DNA from: Tamarix chinensis | Taxonomy: Eukaryota; Streptophyta; Magnoliopsida; Caryophyllales; Tamaricaceae | Direction: 5' to 3' | Assembly (NCBI GenBank): GCA_030549775.1 | Contig: CM060176.1 | Coordinates: 95,161,815-95,225,814 of the forward strand | Length of the DNA: 64,000 bases | Part shown: positions 35,470-48,507 of the stretch, one piece after another | How positions within the stretch are numbered: the first letter of the stretch is position 1 | Layout of the letters: the number at the start of each line of letters is the position of its first letter | Made by a program: the position numbers and the translations under genes | Notes under the pieces: model-generated | What the model was told of the DNA's origin: nothing | Databases searched by the model: none | Seen by the model: the letters and a program-made list of their open reading frames with translations, nothing else

Positions 35470-37265
35470 CAATGTTCATCAAATATTTTAATATTGAGCC
35501 AATACCTACACACAAGAATATAAACCAAAGTAGTGTCATTGATCTAAACATGAAATATATATCAATCGCCCATAAATTATACTTAAAACACACTAAGATA
35601 ACACATATTTTATGTGTTTATCAACGATTGGCCACTTCGATAGTTGATACTTTAACAAATTTGGCCTCAATTTATTCCTCTTCATCATCCATAATAGTCA
35701 AAGTTGAATATATGATAAATCTTCCAACATATATGAGTGAAGTTGGGGCTGAATTATGTGATTGTAGAGATGCCCATGGAATATGAGTGGATGAAAGAAT
35801 TAACAGATTTCTTAGAAATAGTGACTCAATCAATGGACAAACATAAAGCATTTGAACTAAGAAATAGTGCCAAAAATATTTTTTTACTGAGGGAGAACTA
35901 TATAAACGTTAATAGACCATGCTAATACTAAAATGTGTCCCTCAAGCAGTAGTACAAGAAGTATTGAATGAAGTTCATGTAGGAATATGTGGACTACACG
36001 AAACTGCTAGATCTTTCTCAATAAAATCCTTGTACTAGTGTTATTACTGAAAAAAAATATATCAAGATGTCAAGGTAATAGTATGCAAATGTTAAAGATG
36101 TTAAAATATTGCCTTAGCACAAAACGTTCCTACTCTATAATTACAACCAATAATAAGTTCATGGTCATTTGTCGTGTGGCGGTAGGCATGTTTGGACACT
36201 TAGCCCCAGTAATGACAACACATCAAAATTTATCACTAATTATTTAAAAAATAGTATAAAAACACATTTGTGTTATCCTTCAAACTAACCCATTAAGTGT
36301 AGGTATTTGCCAAAAGAAATTTGACATAATTACTATTGAAGATTTTACAAAATGTGTAGAAACAAAAGCTTTAACATATATCACTTAAAAATGAACAACA
36401 AAGTTTTTCTAAAAGAATATTATCTATAAGTACAAAACAAAAAAGTGGATATTAATGGGGTGTGGGATTACAAATCAGCACCATGCTAATATATCTAATC
36501 AAAATTGTGTAGGTTTGGAGTCCCTTAGGTAATAATAATCGATAATAGTTAATAATTTAACAACAATAAATATAGGTAATCTTATGAAAAGAAGAGAATT
36601 GATTGCCGATTCACCTTAATATCTCATCCACAAGAAAATTCCATTGAGTAGTCCTTTATATAAGACAAATTTTATTTTTAGAATAAGTTACTCACTGGTT
36701 TTAAAATAGTGTAATGGTTAAGCCACATGTGAAAACAAATAAATACTAGGAGTGTTGAAGTACTGGCTGAATGCAGCTAAGCAAGGGTAGGTAGATGAGA
36801 TTCCAAGAATATGGTGGGTCGTCGGAACAATTGTAACAAATCCCACAAATGAAACACTTATCAATTTAGCTTTTAAAGCTAAAGCATTTGTATTGATAGA
36901 AATTGAAACAAGTTCATATAGAACCAACCAATATAATCCCAAAGTCAATAAATAGGCCCTAAAATTGAGAAGGACCTATTGGAAGAATGAAAAGATGTAG
37001 TTCAAATGTGGCTTTCTAAATGCAAACAAGTAGCTAAATACTACAACAAAGAGTAAAATCTACAAAATTAAATGTAAGGGATTAGGTGCTAAGGAAGGCT
37101 GAGATCAAAGCAATGGCACTCAACGAAAATTAACTACTAAATGAGAAGGTCCATATCAAGTTGTGGGAAAAATTGGGCCAAACATATTCATATTAGCTAA
37201 TGAAGAGAGAAGATATTTAGTGAATGCTTGAAACACAAAACACTTATGAAAATATTATTTGTAAG
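35470..37265 (+). pseudogene. Ty3/gypsy (Tat group) RNase H tail and integrase remnant, 3' half of the split element
   Basis: Degenerate translation gives VDTLTNLASI (RNase H end, family ADALAxLAS), WMKELTDFLEIV, then the integrase zinc-finger region LKCVPQAVVQEVLNEVHVGI with GLHETARSF. The core start is FDIITIEDFTKCVETKALTYIT (family xVAxDYFTKWVEAxALxxIT) at 36.33-36.39 kb. A C-terminal module follows with IETSSYRTNQYNP, EGPYQVVGKIGPNIF and RYLVNA.NTKHL.KYY (37.14-37.26 kb). Stops and frameshifts are frequent. The strand and lineage match the gag-protease piece at 18.2-19.2 kb, so I infer one element, but the RT domain itself is missing. Confidence 0.72.
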
Positions 37266-37432
37266 ATTTTGTTTTTATTATCTTAACAATTATATTATTT
37301 GTTGTATATAAATGTAGAGATTTTATTTACATGTCAATGTCGATAAAGGAATATTTTTCTACAAAAATATCATGATATATTCACATGATTTCTTTTGTAG
37401 CAAAATATGCTTACCAAGGCTGCTTAACTCAT

Positions 37433-37700
37433 AAGAAGAGAAGATTGGCACACCTATTGAGCTAAAATACCAATGTGCTTTCACTCACTAAGCTCAAGCT
37501 CCAAAGGTGCACCCTTGGACTGACACCTTAAGGCTATTAACCTTAGAAGAAAAGAAGATGGACACACTTGGTAAGTTGAAAGACTGATGTACTTCCACTC
37601 GCTGGGCCTATGCTCTAAAGTTGTGCCCTTAGATTGATGCATCAAGGTTATAGAGCCTAGAAGAATAAAAAATGATAGGTACATCTGTGGCATTTCAGCT
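37433..37700. repeat. Roughly 115-bp degenerate tandem repeats 3' of the gypsy integrase
   Basis: AAGAxxAGAAGATxGxCACAC recurs with a period of about 114 bp, followed in each unit by CACTCxCTxxGC, CCTTxGAxTGA and CCTTAGAAGAA-like phrases. A third, weaker unit follows, and loosely related phrases (GGCTCCCATGxT, TxAGxCTAG) continue to about 37,925. Confidence 0.7.
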
Positions 37701-38199
37701 ACTAATTATAGGCTACTATGGTGTGTCATTAATCAACTTACTAAGTCCATTGATCCTAGAATCACGAATGCCTAACTGCTTTTCAACTTCTAAGACTAGG
37801 CTCCCATGATTCATCCTTGGTGAATATACTAAGGCCATTGAGCCTACAATCAAGCACATCCGATATCTTTTTAGGTTTTGAGTCTAGGTTCCCATGGTGG
37901 GATCCTCGGTAAATGTGTTGGGGCTACTAAGTCCAATATTGAGGAATTTGGTCGGTCCATTTAGTTTGATCAGCCAATGATGTCTAGATCAAGTCCCTAC
38001 ATTGGTTATCTATCCCAATATATATATATATGTTTTAATTGTAGGAAACTTGAGTATTAAAAAATGATCTAGCCTAGGCATAAATATAGAGTGTTATGAT
38101 AAGACACAAAGCAATACAAGTAAGATAAATAATTCTTCAATATCATGTTATATATATTTAAAATAACTAAACAAACACACACATTTCAGTCTTGATCTC

Positions 38200-40275
38200 A
38201 ACCGCTCAAGAATCATCTTCTTTAGCACTATTGACCTCCTTTAGAATATGCATGTTCTCTAAGTCTTGTAAAGAAAAAGAATTATCCATTGGTCTTTCAA
38301 AGCTGGTCGTGCTCTGCTAATATTTTGAATTGAGCATACAATACTAAAGCACCATATGCGTATCACTAAGGCTGGAGGTGATCCTTATAATGCATGAGTT
38401 ATTCACTTTTCAAGTAATTATCCACAACTTTATGAGAGTATCTCAGTTTGGTATCAATAATTGCCCTCTCAATGTGCTCATTTATATCTTTTTGAGCCGA
38501 CTCAATCACTTGCTTGGCCTAAGTCTTCAATTCCTTAACTTGGATTATGTTAGTATCATTCACCCTATCCTTCTCAATTACTTTTGAGCATAGTCATTTG
38601 GTCTCATCCATTGGTTTCACCAAGGATTTTTTTCATCTCAACATATTTGGTGTCATACCCGTGTATCTTATTATTTACATCTTTATTCAGTTTACTAAGG
38701 TTGTTGACTTATTTATGCAAAGATTCATTAGCCTTAAACAAATTCTAGATGTTCCATCCATCAACAATCCATATGTTTTTTTTCTTAAGATAGTTGATTG
38801 GTCCATTTCTCCTCTTTATTTAAGCTATCTTTTAGATTGGCCGCTTCAGCCTTCAACAAATCCATCTCAGCCCTAGTTGGTATCTTTTCTTTTTGAAGAT
38901 AGTTTTCTAAGCTGACAACTTAGGCCTTCAAAAAGTCTATATTGGTTACAGTAGACTTTAGGGTACTCATCTTGACTTTTAACATAGCCTTTTTAGCCTT
39001 AAGATTCCTTTTTAGCTTTTGGGGTTGAATAGTTAGCTCAAAGGGTTTGTTGTTCTTTCTCTACCCCTTAGAAGATATTAGCAATTCATCAGAATAATTA
39101 TTGAATAATCACATTAAATTTGTGCTATATATAATAGATACATATTTTAAGAGCATTAACAACCTCTTTTATCTCAACCTAACATTATTGCTTCAATTAA
39201 TTCAAGAACAACATTCTTGTCTGGGCAACAATTAATGAAGGAATATTCGTCAGGCATAGTTAAACTAGCTCCTTCATCCTCAACACACACATTAGAACCC
39301 TTCTCACTAGATACCTTTATTGACGGGAAAGATTTTATTTTGGTTACCCTACCATTAGGACCCTCTAGCCCACAAGCTTCTTATGTCGAGTCATTATCAC
39401 TTGTACTAGCTTGTGCCTTTGGGGAGGGAATAGTGCTAGATTCAACATTTGTATATGCTTCCCCTTTAACCTCTATATGATCATCTTCATATTCCTCTAA
39501 AATTATTATGGTTTATTTGGATGATGCCAGGATTAGAGCTACTTCAAAATATTTGAAGTCAATAGGATTGAAAACCCTTAATAAAGGGTCTGACTTACCT
39601 TTTTCCTTTCTTTGAATAACCTTTTGGCACACCTCAGGAGGATTGTCTTTATTCTTGGTGATTGATGACTTATTGGTAGTAAGTTTTTGGGACGAGAATT
39701 TCAGAGTTACCTTATTCAAAACCTTAAGGATAACTTTAGGTTGAGTTTCCTCTTAAAATGGTAAATCAGGCTCTGAAGAATCAAGATAATGTGAGCTAAG
39801 GGAGAATAAGGTATGATAAAAGGATCAATATTAGAATTTAAAGATATATTTGTGGTGGAGGATACACAAACTTGGAAACCTAGGTAGGTACCTTAGGGGT
39901 GGAAAGTTCATCATAATATATATATATATATATATATATAAGGTTCCTTACAGCCAACTAGGTCGGTGAGAGCTTCAATAATTTTTCCATTCAATGAGGT
40001 CGAGGCGAGATCCAAAGGCTCTACAACAAAGGAGTGAATCAAATAAGTTTTATAATGGATGCTACTAGCCTTATTTGGTTTTGGTTTTTTCTTTCCAAGA
40101 ACGATTTTTGTGATCCCCTCAAAATCTTGAACAAATAACAATATAAAGAAATTTTTATGGCTTCATTATAAATGAGATAAATATAAAAGTGATATTTTGA
40201 AAAATGACATACTTTTCATTTAGAGGCACCGAAGATAGAAACCCCAAGGGGACAAAATTGAGATAGTCCAAATAT
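38200..40275 (-). pseudogene. Degenerate minus-strand coding remnant, probably a retroelement ORF
   Basis: Read on the minus strand from 40.27 kb downward, the frames give a discontinuous protein with charged, heptad-like stretches: a Lys/Glu-rich part near 39.0-38.8 kb (LENYLQKEKIPTRAEMDLLK) and basic parts near 40.1 and 39.6 kb (VLGKKKPKPNKAS, VIQRKEKGKSDPLL). It is interrupted by several stops. It abuts the copia RT remnant at about 40,280 without an obvious duplication. The coiled-coil-like character suits the extra or gag-like ORF of Tat elements, but I do not recognise a specific family. Confidence 0.35.
39915..39941. repeat. (AT)n microsatellite
   Basis: About 13 AT units. Confidence 0.9.
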
Positions 40276-40284
40276 CCCTCAGAA

Positions 40285-43200
40285 TCTATATTGATAAATC
40301 TTAATGCCAATGACATAGGATGCATCACCCCTATCCTTCATATAATTTTTTATAGAAATAAATTGTTTTACCTCATATAACATCCCATTATCATTGCATG
40401 CAATTAGAATACCATCTACATATAAACCCAAGAAACAAACCTTGCTCTCAATGAACTTGATGTATGTACATTGTTCCATGACATTATCTTTAAATCTAAA
40501 TGCAGAATTGATACTATGAAACTTTAAATGCCATTATCGGGAGGTTTGTTTCAATCCATATGCGACTTTCATAAGGTTGCACACAAGATTGTTGTCTTTA
40601 TGAGAAGAAAATCCTTCAAGTTGTTTCTTATATACCTCTTCTTCAAGCTCAGAATTTAAAAATGCCATTTTCACATCCATTTGTTATAGCTCAAAATCAA
40701 ATTGAGTTACTAATTCCATAACTACGTGTAGGGAATCTTTAATGGACACAAGAGAGAAAGTCTTCTTATAGTCCTCTCTATCTCTCTAATTGAACTCCTT
40801 ATAAACTAATCTATCCTTGTACATATCAATGTTCCCCATAAATCTCTCTCGGTCTTAAATACTCACTTATAACTAATAGGCTAGGACCCATCAAGTAATG
40901 GTACAAGGTCTCAAAAATCATTAACCTTCATGGCATCATACCATAACTTGGATTTTGAACTACTCATGGCACGTGAAAAGGTTTTGGGATCATCAATAGC
41001 ACAAATGTCACAATCAAACTCTTATAAGTACATATAATAGTCACTAGGGATAATTGATCTTCTTTACCTAGTAGAACTTCTTAAAGCTGACCCAACATCC
41101 TCTAGAAGAGCTTGCTCAATTTGTTCAACAACTTCAAGAACCTCTTAATCAACCCGATCTACCGAATTTAAGTTAGCATCCTATGGAGCTACATTAACTT
41201 GTTAAACCATGACTAGAATTGGACGTGCACAACAAAAAAAAAAGTAACTCTATCATATGAAATAGAAGCTTATTTTACTAAATGAGTAGGTTTAGGAAAT
41301 GGATTCCTAATTTGATCGCTCCCACTGATTAAGTCATGTTCAAGAAATTTAACATTCTTTGACTCCACAAATCTAGTGCTACGTGATGGACAATATAACC
41401 TATAGCCCTTAGACCTTTCAACATATCCAATAAAATATCCACTAATGGTCCTTGGGTCAAGCTTCCTTTCTTTTAGATTATGAATTGTTACTTCAGACTA
41501 ACATCCCCAAACTCACATATATTTTAAACTTGGAATCCAAACCTTAAAAAGCTCAAATGGTGTCTTAGAAATAGCTTTAGTTGTAACTCAATTTAAAATA
41601 TACAATGCCATCTTAAGTGATTCATTCCACGAAGATCTAGAAATATTGGAGTTGCTAAGCATATTCTGCACTACATCTAACAAAGTCTAATTTCTTCTTT
41701 CAACTATGCCATTCTAGTCTATTGAACCAATCATAGTAAATTGGGCAGCTATCCCATTCTCTTGAAGAAACTTTACAAATGGACTAGGTACTTATCCATC
41801 CTTAGTGCACCTCCTATACTATTCTCCACCTCTGTTAAACCTCACAATTTTAATTTGCTTATAACATTGTTTATCTACTCTAGCCTTGAATACTTTAAAA
41901 GTATCTAACACTTCATGCTTATTGTTAAGCAAGTATAGATATGTGTATTGTGAGTATTCATCAATGAATGAGATGAAGTATTTCTAACTATGTGAGTCCA
42001 TATCATAAGTACATATGTCGATATGTATAACCTCAAGTAGTCAAGATTCCTATTGGCACATTTCTTCAAATTTTTTGCCTGTTTTCCTTTTATACAAATT
42101 ATAAAATATCTAAAGTCAGTAAAATTTGGAGTATCAAGTACTCCATTATTTACCAATCTCCTTATTCTCACAATAGAGATGCGACCTAATATCTTATGCT
42201 AAAATATTGATAAGTCATCATTCATAACACATATTTTTGAACAAATATTCAAATTCATTATAACATTTGAATCATCATGCATTAAATAAATAGAAAAAAG
42301 ACCTTCAAACAATGCACCATACCCACCATGATTTGTTTCATAAAACAAAATAGCTAAATTGTTTTTGAAAATAAATGAGTATCCAAATAGTACAAGTCTT
42401 GAAATAGGAATCAAGTTTCTACCAAAACTTGAAACATAAAAGGTATTTTATAACATTAATACACGACCACCAGGGAGATTTAGCCCACTTGAACTTATTC
42501 CATAAACAATTGAACGTATCTTACTACCGGTATAGATATTTTTTTTCATTACCCACATGTTACCTCATCCTTTGCAAACATGGATTGTAGAACCAGAATC
42601 AATTCACTAAGTGCTATGATATATATCTATTATATGAGATTCAAAACATACCAAAGAGTTTATATTACCTTTCTTAACAAGCGAGACTTTGTACTTAGCA
42701 CAATCCTTCTCTATGGTCCCTTCTTTTTACAGAAGAAACACTTTCTTTATCTCACCCTAGGGTGGTACATTGCCTTTATCATTTTAGCCTATTTTATTAT
42801 TTATTTCCTTATCCTCGATTGACATCATAACAGTTTCCCCATGATCCATCAAAATTCATTCCTCCATTTGGTTGACATCAAAATTCACCCTAGAGTGGTA
42901 CATTGCCTTTATCATTTTAGCCTATTTTATTATTTCTTTTCTTACCCTTTGTTGACATCATAATAGTTTCCCATGATCCATCAAAATTCATTCCCCCACT
43001 TGCACACACATGGCAATTAATTCATTGATTAACCATTTATCCCTTTGTGTGTGGTACGTGACTTTGAATGGTGTGTATTCCTTTCAGAGCATTATTCAAG
43101 ATAAAGTGAACTAGGAAAATATTAGATATGCCAACCTCTAGAAACTTTAGATGTACTGCCAAGTCCCTTATCTTTATGATTTACTCATGCACGCCCTTGA

Positions 43201-43561
43201 TAGTAGTGAGTTTCAAGGATGGAAACTTCATTATCAATGTACAAGCTAAGGTATTATCCAAATGGATGAATTATTCATCAATAGCCCTTGACAAGTCATT
43301 GACATCTTGATGATGATCAACTGAGCCCCTAATGGAAGAAGACATCTTAGTCTTTATGTACATTCAACTTATGTAATTGATTTTCTCCTATCGCTCATGT
43401 CAAACATTTTCCTTATTAGTGCTATCCTTAGTTATCATAGGCTTTGGATACTCAATAGACTCATCCATGTCATAGCAGCTAAGCTTTAGGAGAATTCTCT
43501 CCTTCCAAACTTTACAGTCATCCCCTTTCAACTCAAAGACCTTAACATTAAGATTAGACAT
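40285..43561 (-). pseudogene. Ty1/copia polyprotein remnant (gag, protease, integrase, RT start)
   Basis: Read on the minus strand from the ATG at 43,561: a Tork-type gag start (VFELKGDDCKVWKERILLKL); the region after the zinc knuckle with a protease-like IDSGSTIHVC near 42.58 kb; YVSSFGRNLIPISRLV; integrase with a YFI.FIDEYS-like phrase, VRFNRGGEYY, ERRNQTLLD and MLSNSNISRSSWNESLKMALY (41.9-41.6 kb); and RT with CFLGLYVDGILIACNDNGML (YVDD changed to YVDG), MKDRGDASYVIGIKIYQ (40.44-40.29 kb). RNase H and the 3' LTR are missing. The YVDG change and many stops mean it is dead. Confidence 0.8.
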
Positions 43562-43872
43562 CGAATATAAACTAGGATAGGTTACTGCAAAATTTTAACA
43601 TACATACATGCTCATGATCAATTTCAAGCCAAAAAGTCTTATATATATGCTTTACCAACGTATAGCATGTCAAAACACAACTAGCATGAATCAACATACA
43701 TTAAGACTGCCTATGGGCTAAGTATTTAATTCAAATATATTCATACATTTAAATATTAAAACTATTAAGTCATCCCATAACACTTAATTCCTGTAGGAAA
43801 ATGGAGAATAATGACTTAATATTCTAATCCAATGTACTTCACATATGCTAATGAATGGCCCCATGGGACTAC
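43562..43872 (-). other. Copia leader, part 2 (between gag start and LTR5)
   Basis: AT-rich untranslated sequence directly upstream of the copia gag. It continues on the other side of LTR5 at 49,578, as shown by the ACTAC duplication. Confidence 0.55.
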
Positions 43873-44199
43873 TGTAATCCCCCGAATTTTTAAAAGCCTA
43901 TATTTTAATAAATAAATTTTATTTAGAATAAATTAGCCTTTAAATCTATTTATTTTAATTATTTTATGGATTTGAGTATCTAAAATTAGGTATAAATATT
44001 TAATAGATTAAAATAAATATTTTTGTTAATTTATCATACCCTTTTTAAATAATTTTCAAACCCTTATTTTAATTAAATTATCATTTTAAACCCTTATATT
44101 TTAATTAAATTATGAAATAAATTTATTACCCAAAAATAATTTACTTTATTATTTATACATTAAATTATTTTAATTAAAACCATTTTTCCTTTTTCCCTT

Positions 44200-45353
44200 T
44201 TTCCTTCTTTTTCCCTTTTCTTTCTTTTTCTTTTTCCTTCTTTGGGCTACTGGCCAGCCGGCCTGCTCTTTACCCCTCGTGCGCGTTGGGCCGCTGGCCC
44301 ATTCTCTCCTCTCCTCCCTCTTGTTCTCCCCGGCGCCTGGGCCTGGCCCATTTTTTTTTCCTTCCTCCCATGCGTCAAGCCCGACCACCCTCCTTTCTTT
44401 TCTTTCCTTCCTCTCCCGACCGGGCCGGCCCATTTCTTTCCCCCTTCGGCCGCCCGTCGCCCAGCACCCCAGCCCCAGACTCTTCTCCCTTCTTCTTCTT
44501 TCTTTCACCGGCGAGATTTTCGATCATCGCCACTCCCTGCAACTCCCTCTCCCCCATTGACCTCCCTAACTCTCTCTCTCTCTCCCGCCATTTCTTGCCC
44601 CATACCAACCCCATTTTCCCTTCCCTACTCCCTGCCATCACCATTCCTTCTCCCTCTCCCTGCAACTGTCAATTCCCTACCAACCTACAGCCACCCCTCG
44701 AGGCCCCTATCCCTTCCTTTCTCTTCCTCTTCTATTTCTTCCTCCTTCCCTACCCGTTCTACATTTTTTCCCGAGCCTCTCCATGCTCCCCAACTCTCTC
44801 TTTTCTTTCCTTTCTTCTCCTTCCCTCACCTTCTCTGTTTTTAACTTCGCCGCCCAGCTCCGCCGCTGCCTCTGCCTCAACCACCACCTGCACCACCTCC
44901 TGCCACCCTCTACCTCACCCTCGAGCCATCACAACCCCCATCAAGCCACCCCGCAGCCCCATTCTTCGTCTTCTCTCTTTTTATCTTCTTTACCCCCTTA
45001 TCGGCAACCGCCCTGCACTGCCGCATTCCGTCGTCGTCCCGCCACTTCCGCCACCACCTGAGCCACATTATCACTCCATGCAACCCCCTCTACCACCCCC
45101 AATGCTCCTTTGGCCGAAGAAACCACCCGCAGGCCCTCATTTTCCCCCTCTCTTTTCCTTCCTCACCAGCCCCATCTCGACCTCCCTCCTCGGCCCGCCT
45201 CCGCCGCCCTTAGCCACCGTTAACCCTTCCCCGACCACCACTTACACCACCTCTCCACCTCTACTCCATTCCCTTGCCCTAAATCCTCCCCGAAACCCCT
45301 CCTTTCTTAGCCCCAAACTACCAACCCAAAAATGCCTATTTCTCCCTCTTTTA
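44200..45353. other. Pyrimidine-rich block of LTR5 (356-codon open frame, probably non-coding)
   Basis: The plus strand is C/T-rich, opening a 356-codon Pro/Ser/Leu-rich frame (44,286-45,356) plus overlapping frames of 200, 103 and 93 codons. All three frames being open at once is the mark of stop-poor composition, not of selection for one protein. It is the counterpart of 30.1-31.3 kb in LTR1. Confidence 0.6.
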
Positions 45354-45832
45354 TAGGGATGGCAACAGGGCGGGTCGGGGATGGGGACCCCATCCCCATC
45401 CCCGAACCCGACCCGATCCCTGATATTTTTTTATTGGGGATTCCCCGACCCGATCCCTGCGGGGATCAAGTCCCCATACCCGACCCGATTCCCGATTTAT
45501 TCTCCGTTCATAAAACCCGACCCGATCCCCGAAACCCAACTTTATACCCGATCCCCGATCCTCAAACTATTTTTTTATATTATATTTTTAATTTATATTC
45601 TATAAAAAAATTATATATTATATATATATATATAATTATATAAAAAAATATATATTAAAAAATTTCGGGGCGGGTTCGGGGATGGGGACCCCAAACCCGT
45701 CCCCGCCCCGTCCCCGAAAAAATCCCCGTTAAGAATCCCCGAATCCGATCCCCGAATTCTCTCCCCGAACCCGAACCCGAACGGGAAATCCCCGACGGGG
45801 CCCCGAACCCGCGGGGAAAATTGCCATCCCTA
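45354..45832. mobile_element. hAT-like non-autonomous element A in LTR5
   Basis: It starts TAGGGATGGCAACAGGGCGGG and ends AAAATTGCCATCCCTA, a terminal inverted repeat of about 12 bp. Flanking 8-mers CTCTTTTA (45346-45353) and CCCTTTTA (45833-45840) differ at one base, as expected of an 8-bp hAT duplication. Inside are many ACCCGATCCCCGA / GGGGATGGGGACC subterminal repeats, an AT-rich centre, and no coding. Length 479 bp. Confidence 0.75.
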
Positions 45833-45851
45833 CCCTTTTACCACCTTCGAG

Positions 45852-46360
45852 CAGGGATAGCAACGGGGCGGGGCGGGGACGGGGACCCCATCCCCATCCC
45901 CGAACCTGATAAGGAAAATAATCCTCGAACCCGACCCGATCCCCGTTATTTTTTCATCGGGGATTCCCTAACCCGATCCCCGCGGGGATCAAATCCCCAT
46001 ACCCGATTTATTCTCCGTTCTGAAAACCCGACCCGATCCCCGAAACCCGACTTTATACCCGATCCCCGATCCCATCCCCGATCCTCAAACTATTTTTTAT
46101 ATTATATTTTTAATTTTTATTCTATAAAAAAATTATATATATATATATATATAATTATATAAAATATATATATAAAAAATTTCGGGGCGGGTTCGGGGAT
46201 GGGGACTCCAAACCCATCCCCGCCCCATCCCCGAAAAAATCCCCGTTAAGAATCCCCGAACCCGAACCCGATCCCGATCCCCGAATTCCCTCCCCAAATC
46301 TGAACCAGAACGGGGAATCCCCAATGAGGCCCCGAACCCGCGGGAAAATTGTCATCCCTA
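45852..46360. mobile_element. hAT-like non-autonomous element B in LTR5
   Basis: It starts CAGGGATAGCAACGGGGCGG and ends AAAATTGTCATCCCTA. The 8-mer CCTTCGAG is perfect on both sides (45844-45851 and 46361-46368). It is a close relative of element A in the same orientation, 509 bp, with the same CCCGA/GGGGATGGGGA subterminal repeats and an AT-rich centre. Confidence 0.85.
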
Positions 46361-47055
46361 CCTTCGAGCCCCCTCTTCCAACTTTCCTTGCATGCAGCTC
46401 ATGCTGCATGAGTAGGATGAGCTGCTGCCCTTGTTAATTTATTTGGGTAAAAAAAATTGAGGTATAGTAATATTTTAATTTAATTATTTGATTAATTAAG
46501 CATTATAAAGTTTTATGCCTTGATTTTATTATTTCTAATGTAATAAATCTTTATATTATTTTAAGATATTGGTTTTGATAATCAAATCTTGGACCTTTAA
46601 CCGGAATACCGGTAAGGTTCATTTTTGCGAAAACCAAGGTAACCGTTAAATCCCACTTAGATGCATGGATTAACGTATGTTAGCACATAGGGATTTTTAA
46701 TATATTATTATGCTTGGTTGGTGTTGTTTAATATGTTATATGTGGATTTTGTGTTGGTTGATAAAAGGAAGCATGATAGGATATATGATATGTATGGAAA
46801 TATTATTTAAGGTAATAATTTGGTTGTTAAGGAAAATGTTAAGTGTTATCCATGTTGTATTATGCTATTGTGATATTAATGTATGATTAGTATTTCATGA
46901 GCCGTAGGGGATTTTATTAATGTATCTTGTACAAGATTATGGCCTAGAATATATATGGGTGCTAATAATGTTACATTAATTATAAGAGTTGAAGATGAGG
47001 GATTAAAGTTAACATTTTATGTAGTAATAATAATAATTTAATATAAGTGGAGTAA

Positions 47056-48135
47056 TAAGGGGTAAGATGGTAAATTTGTAAGTGAAAGGGTAATTTGGTA
47101 ATTTTGTAACAAAAGGGAAATTTAGTAATTTTGCAACAAAAGGGCAATTTAGTAATTTTATAACAAAAGGGTAAATCAGTAATTTTGTATTAAAAGGGCA
47201 ATTTGGTAATTTTGTAATAAAAGGGTAATTTGGTAATTTTGTAACAAAATGGCAAATTGGCAATTTTGTAATTAAAGGGTTGTGAATAAAGGGTAAAATA
47301 GTAATTTTATGATTAAATGGTAATTTGGTAATTTTGTAAGAAGAAGGTAAAATGGTAATTCTATAATAAAAGGGTAAAATTGTAATTTTGCGATTAAAGG
47401 GCAAAATAGTAATTTTGTGATTGAAGGGCGAGATGGTATTTTGGAAATTAAAAGAGGTAAAATGGTAATTTCATAATTAAGGATAAATGGAAATTTTATA
47501 AGTAAAAGGGGCGATGTGGTAATTTTTGGGAGTTAAGGGGTAAAATGGTAAATTTGAAGGTAAAAGGGTAAAACAGTAATTTGTAAATCAAAGGGGTAAA
47601 AGTGGAAATTGGAAAGGAGTAAATAGGTAATTATAATAATTGAGAAGGGCAAAAATAATATTTTAAATAACTAAAGGGTAAATTGATAATTTAATAATGG
47701 AGAAGGGTAAAATAGTAAATATGATAAATGTGAGGGGTAATTTGGTAATTTAACCGACTAGAGGGTATTTTGGTAATTTAATAATGGAGTAGGGTAGTTT
47801 GGTAATCATGACAATTAAGAAGGGCAATTTGGTAATTTAAATGACCAAGGGGTAATTTGGTAAATTTGATGATGGAGAAGGGTAGTTTGGTAATTATGAT
47901 CATATAAAAGGATAATTTGGTAATTTAACCAACCAGGGGTAATTTGGTAATTTTGATAATGGAGAAGGATAGTTGGTCATTAATAATAGAGGACGATAAT
48001 TGGGTAATTAACTAACTGAAGGGATAATTTGGTAATTAGGATAATAGGAAGGGTAATTTAGTAATTTGACCAATTCAAGGATAATTTATTAATTATAATA
48101 AAGGAAAAAGGGCAAATTAGTAATCTCACCAATCA
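47056..48135. repeat. GGTAATTTTGTAAxAAAAG degenerate tandem array in LTR5
   Basis: The reverse counterpart of the LTR1 array. Units average about 24 bp and keep a TGGTAATTT core. Because 24 is a multiple of three, a 131-codon open frame (47,404-47,009, minus) with eight-residue repeats arises, but it is not credible as a protein gene. Confidence 0.9.
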
Positions 48136-48507
48136 AATAGGAATTATATTAAGTGTAATAATTACGAAGGGTGTTTAGTGGCCTAATAAGTGTGGGAGTT
48201 AGCTCGGTAACTTAAACCGAGTAAAGATGTAGCTAAAGCCGAACGTGTGCTATGTGTCCTACACGCCTTGGGTGCCCTATATAATTATAAGTCGTGTTCT
48301 ATAAGTTGTTATCTTAATTGTTTCACGCGTGGCATGGCTTGGAACCAATGTGTGTTCATGTGCCCTTTTGGTATGTGCTAATATGGGTATGCTGTAAGTT
48401 ATGATGTGATGTCATGTGGCCTTTTAGGGCATGCATGTTAAGGGTAGAATTCTTTCGATTAAGACACGTTAAGACACTAATCACTTAAAGAGAAAGATGT
48501 TGAGCCG

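Noticed and set aside
39217..39480. 87-codon plus-strand frame
   Set aside because: It overlaps the minus-strand retroelement remnant and has no recognised domain.
44286..45356. 356-codon frame as a Pro-rich protein gene
   Set aside because: It lies in a C/T-rich block of a repeat, overlapping frames are open too, and it runs into an inserted hAT-like element at its end.
47009..47404. 131-codon frame with eight-residue repeats
   Set aside because: It is the translation of a 24-bp tandem array, which keeps frame because 24 is divisible by three.
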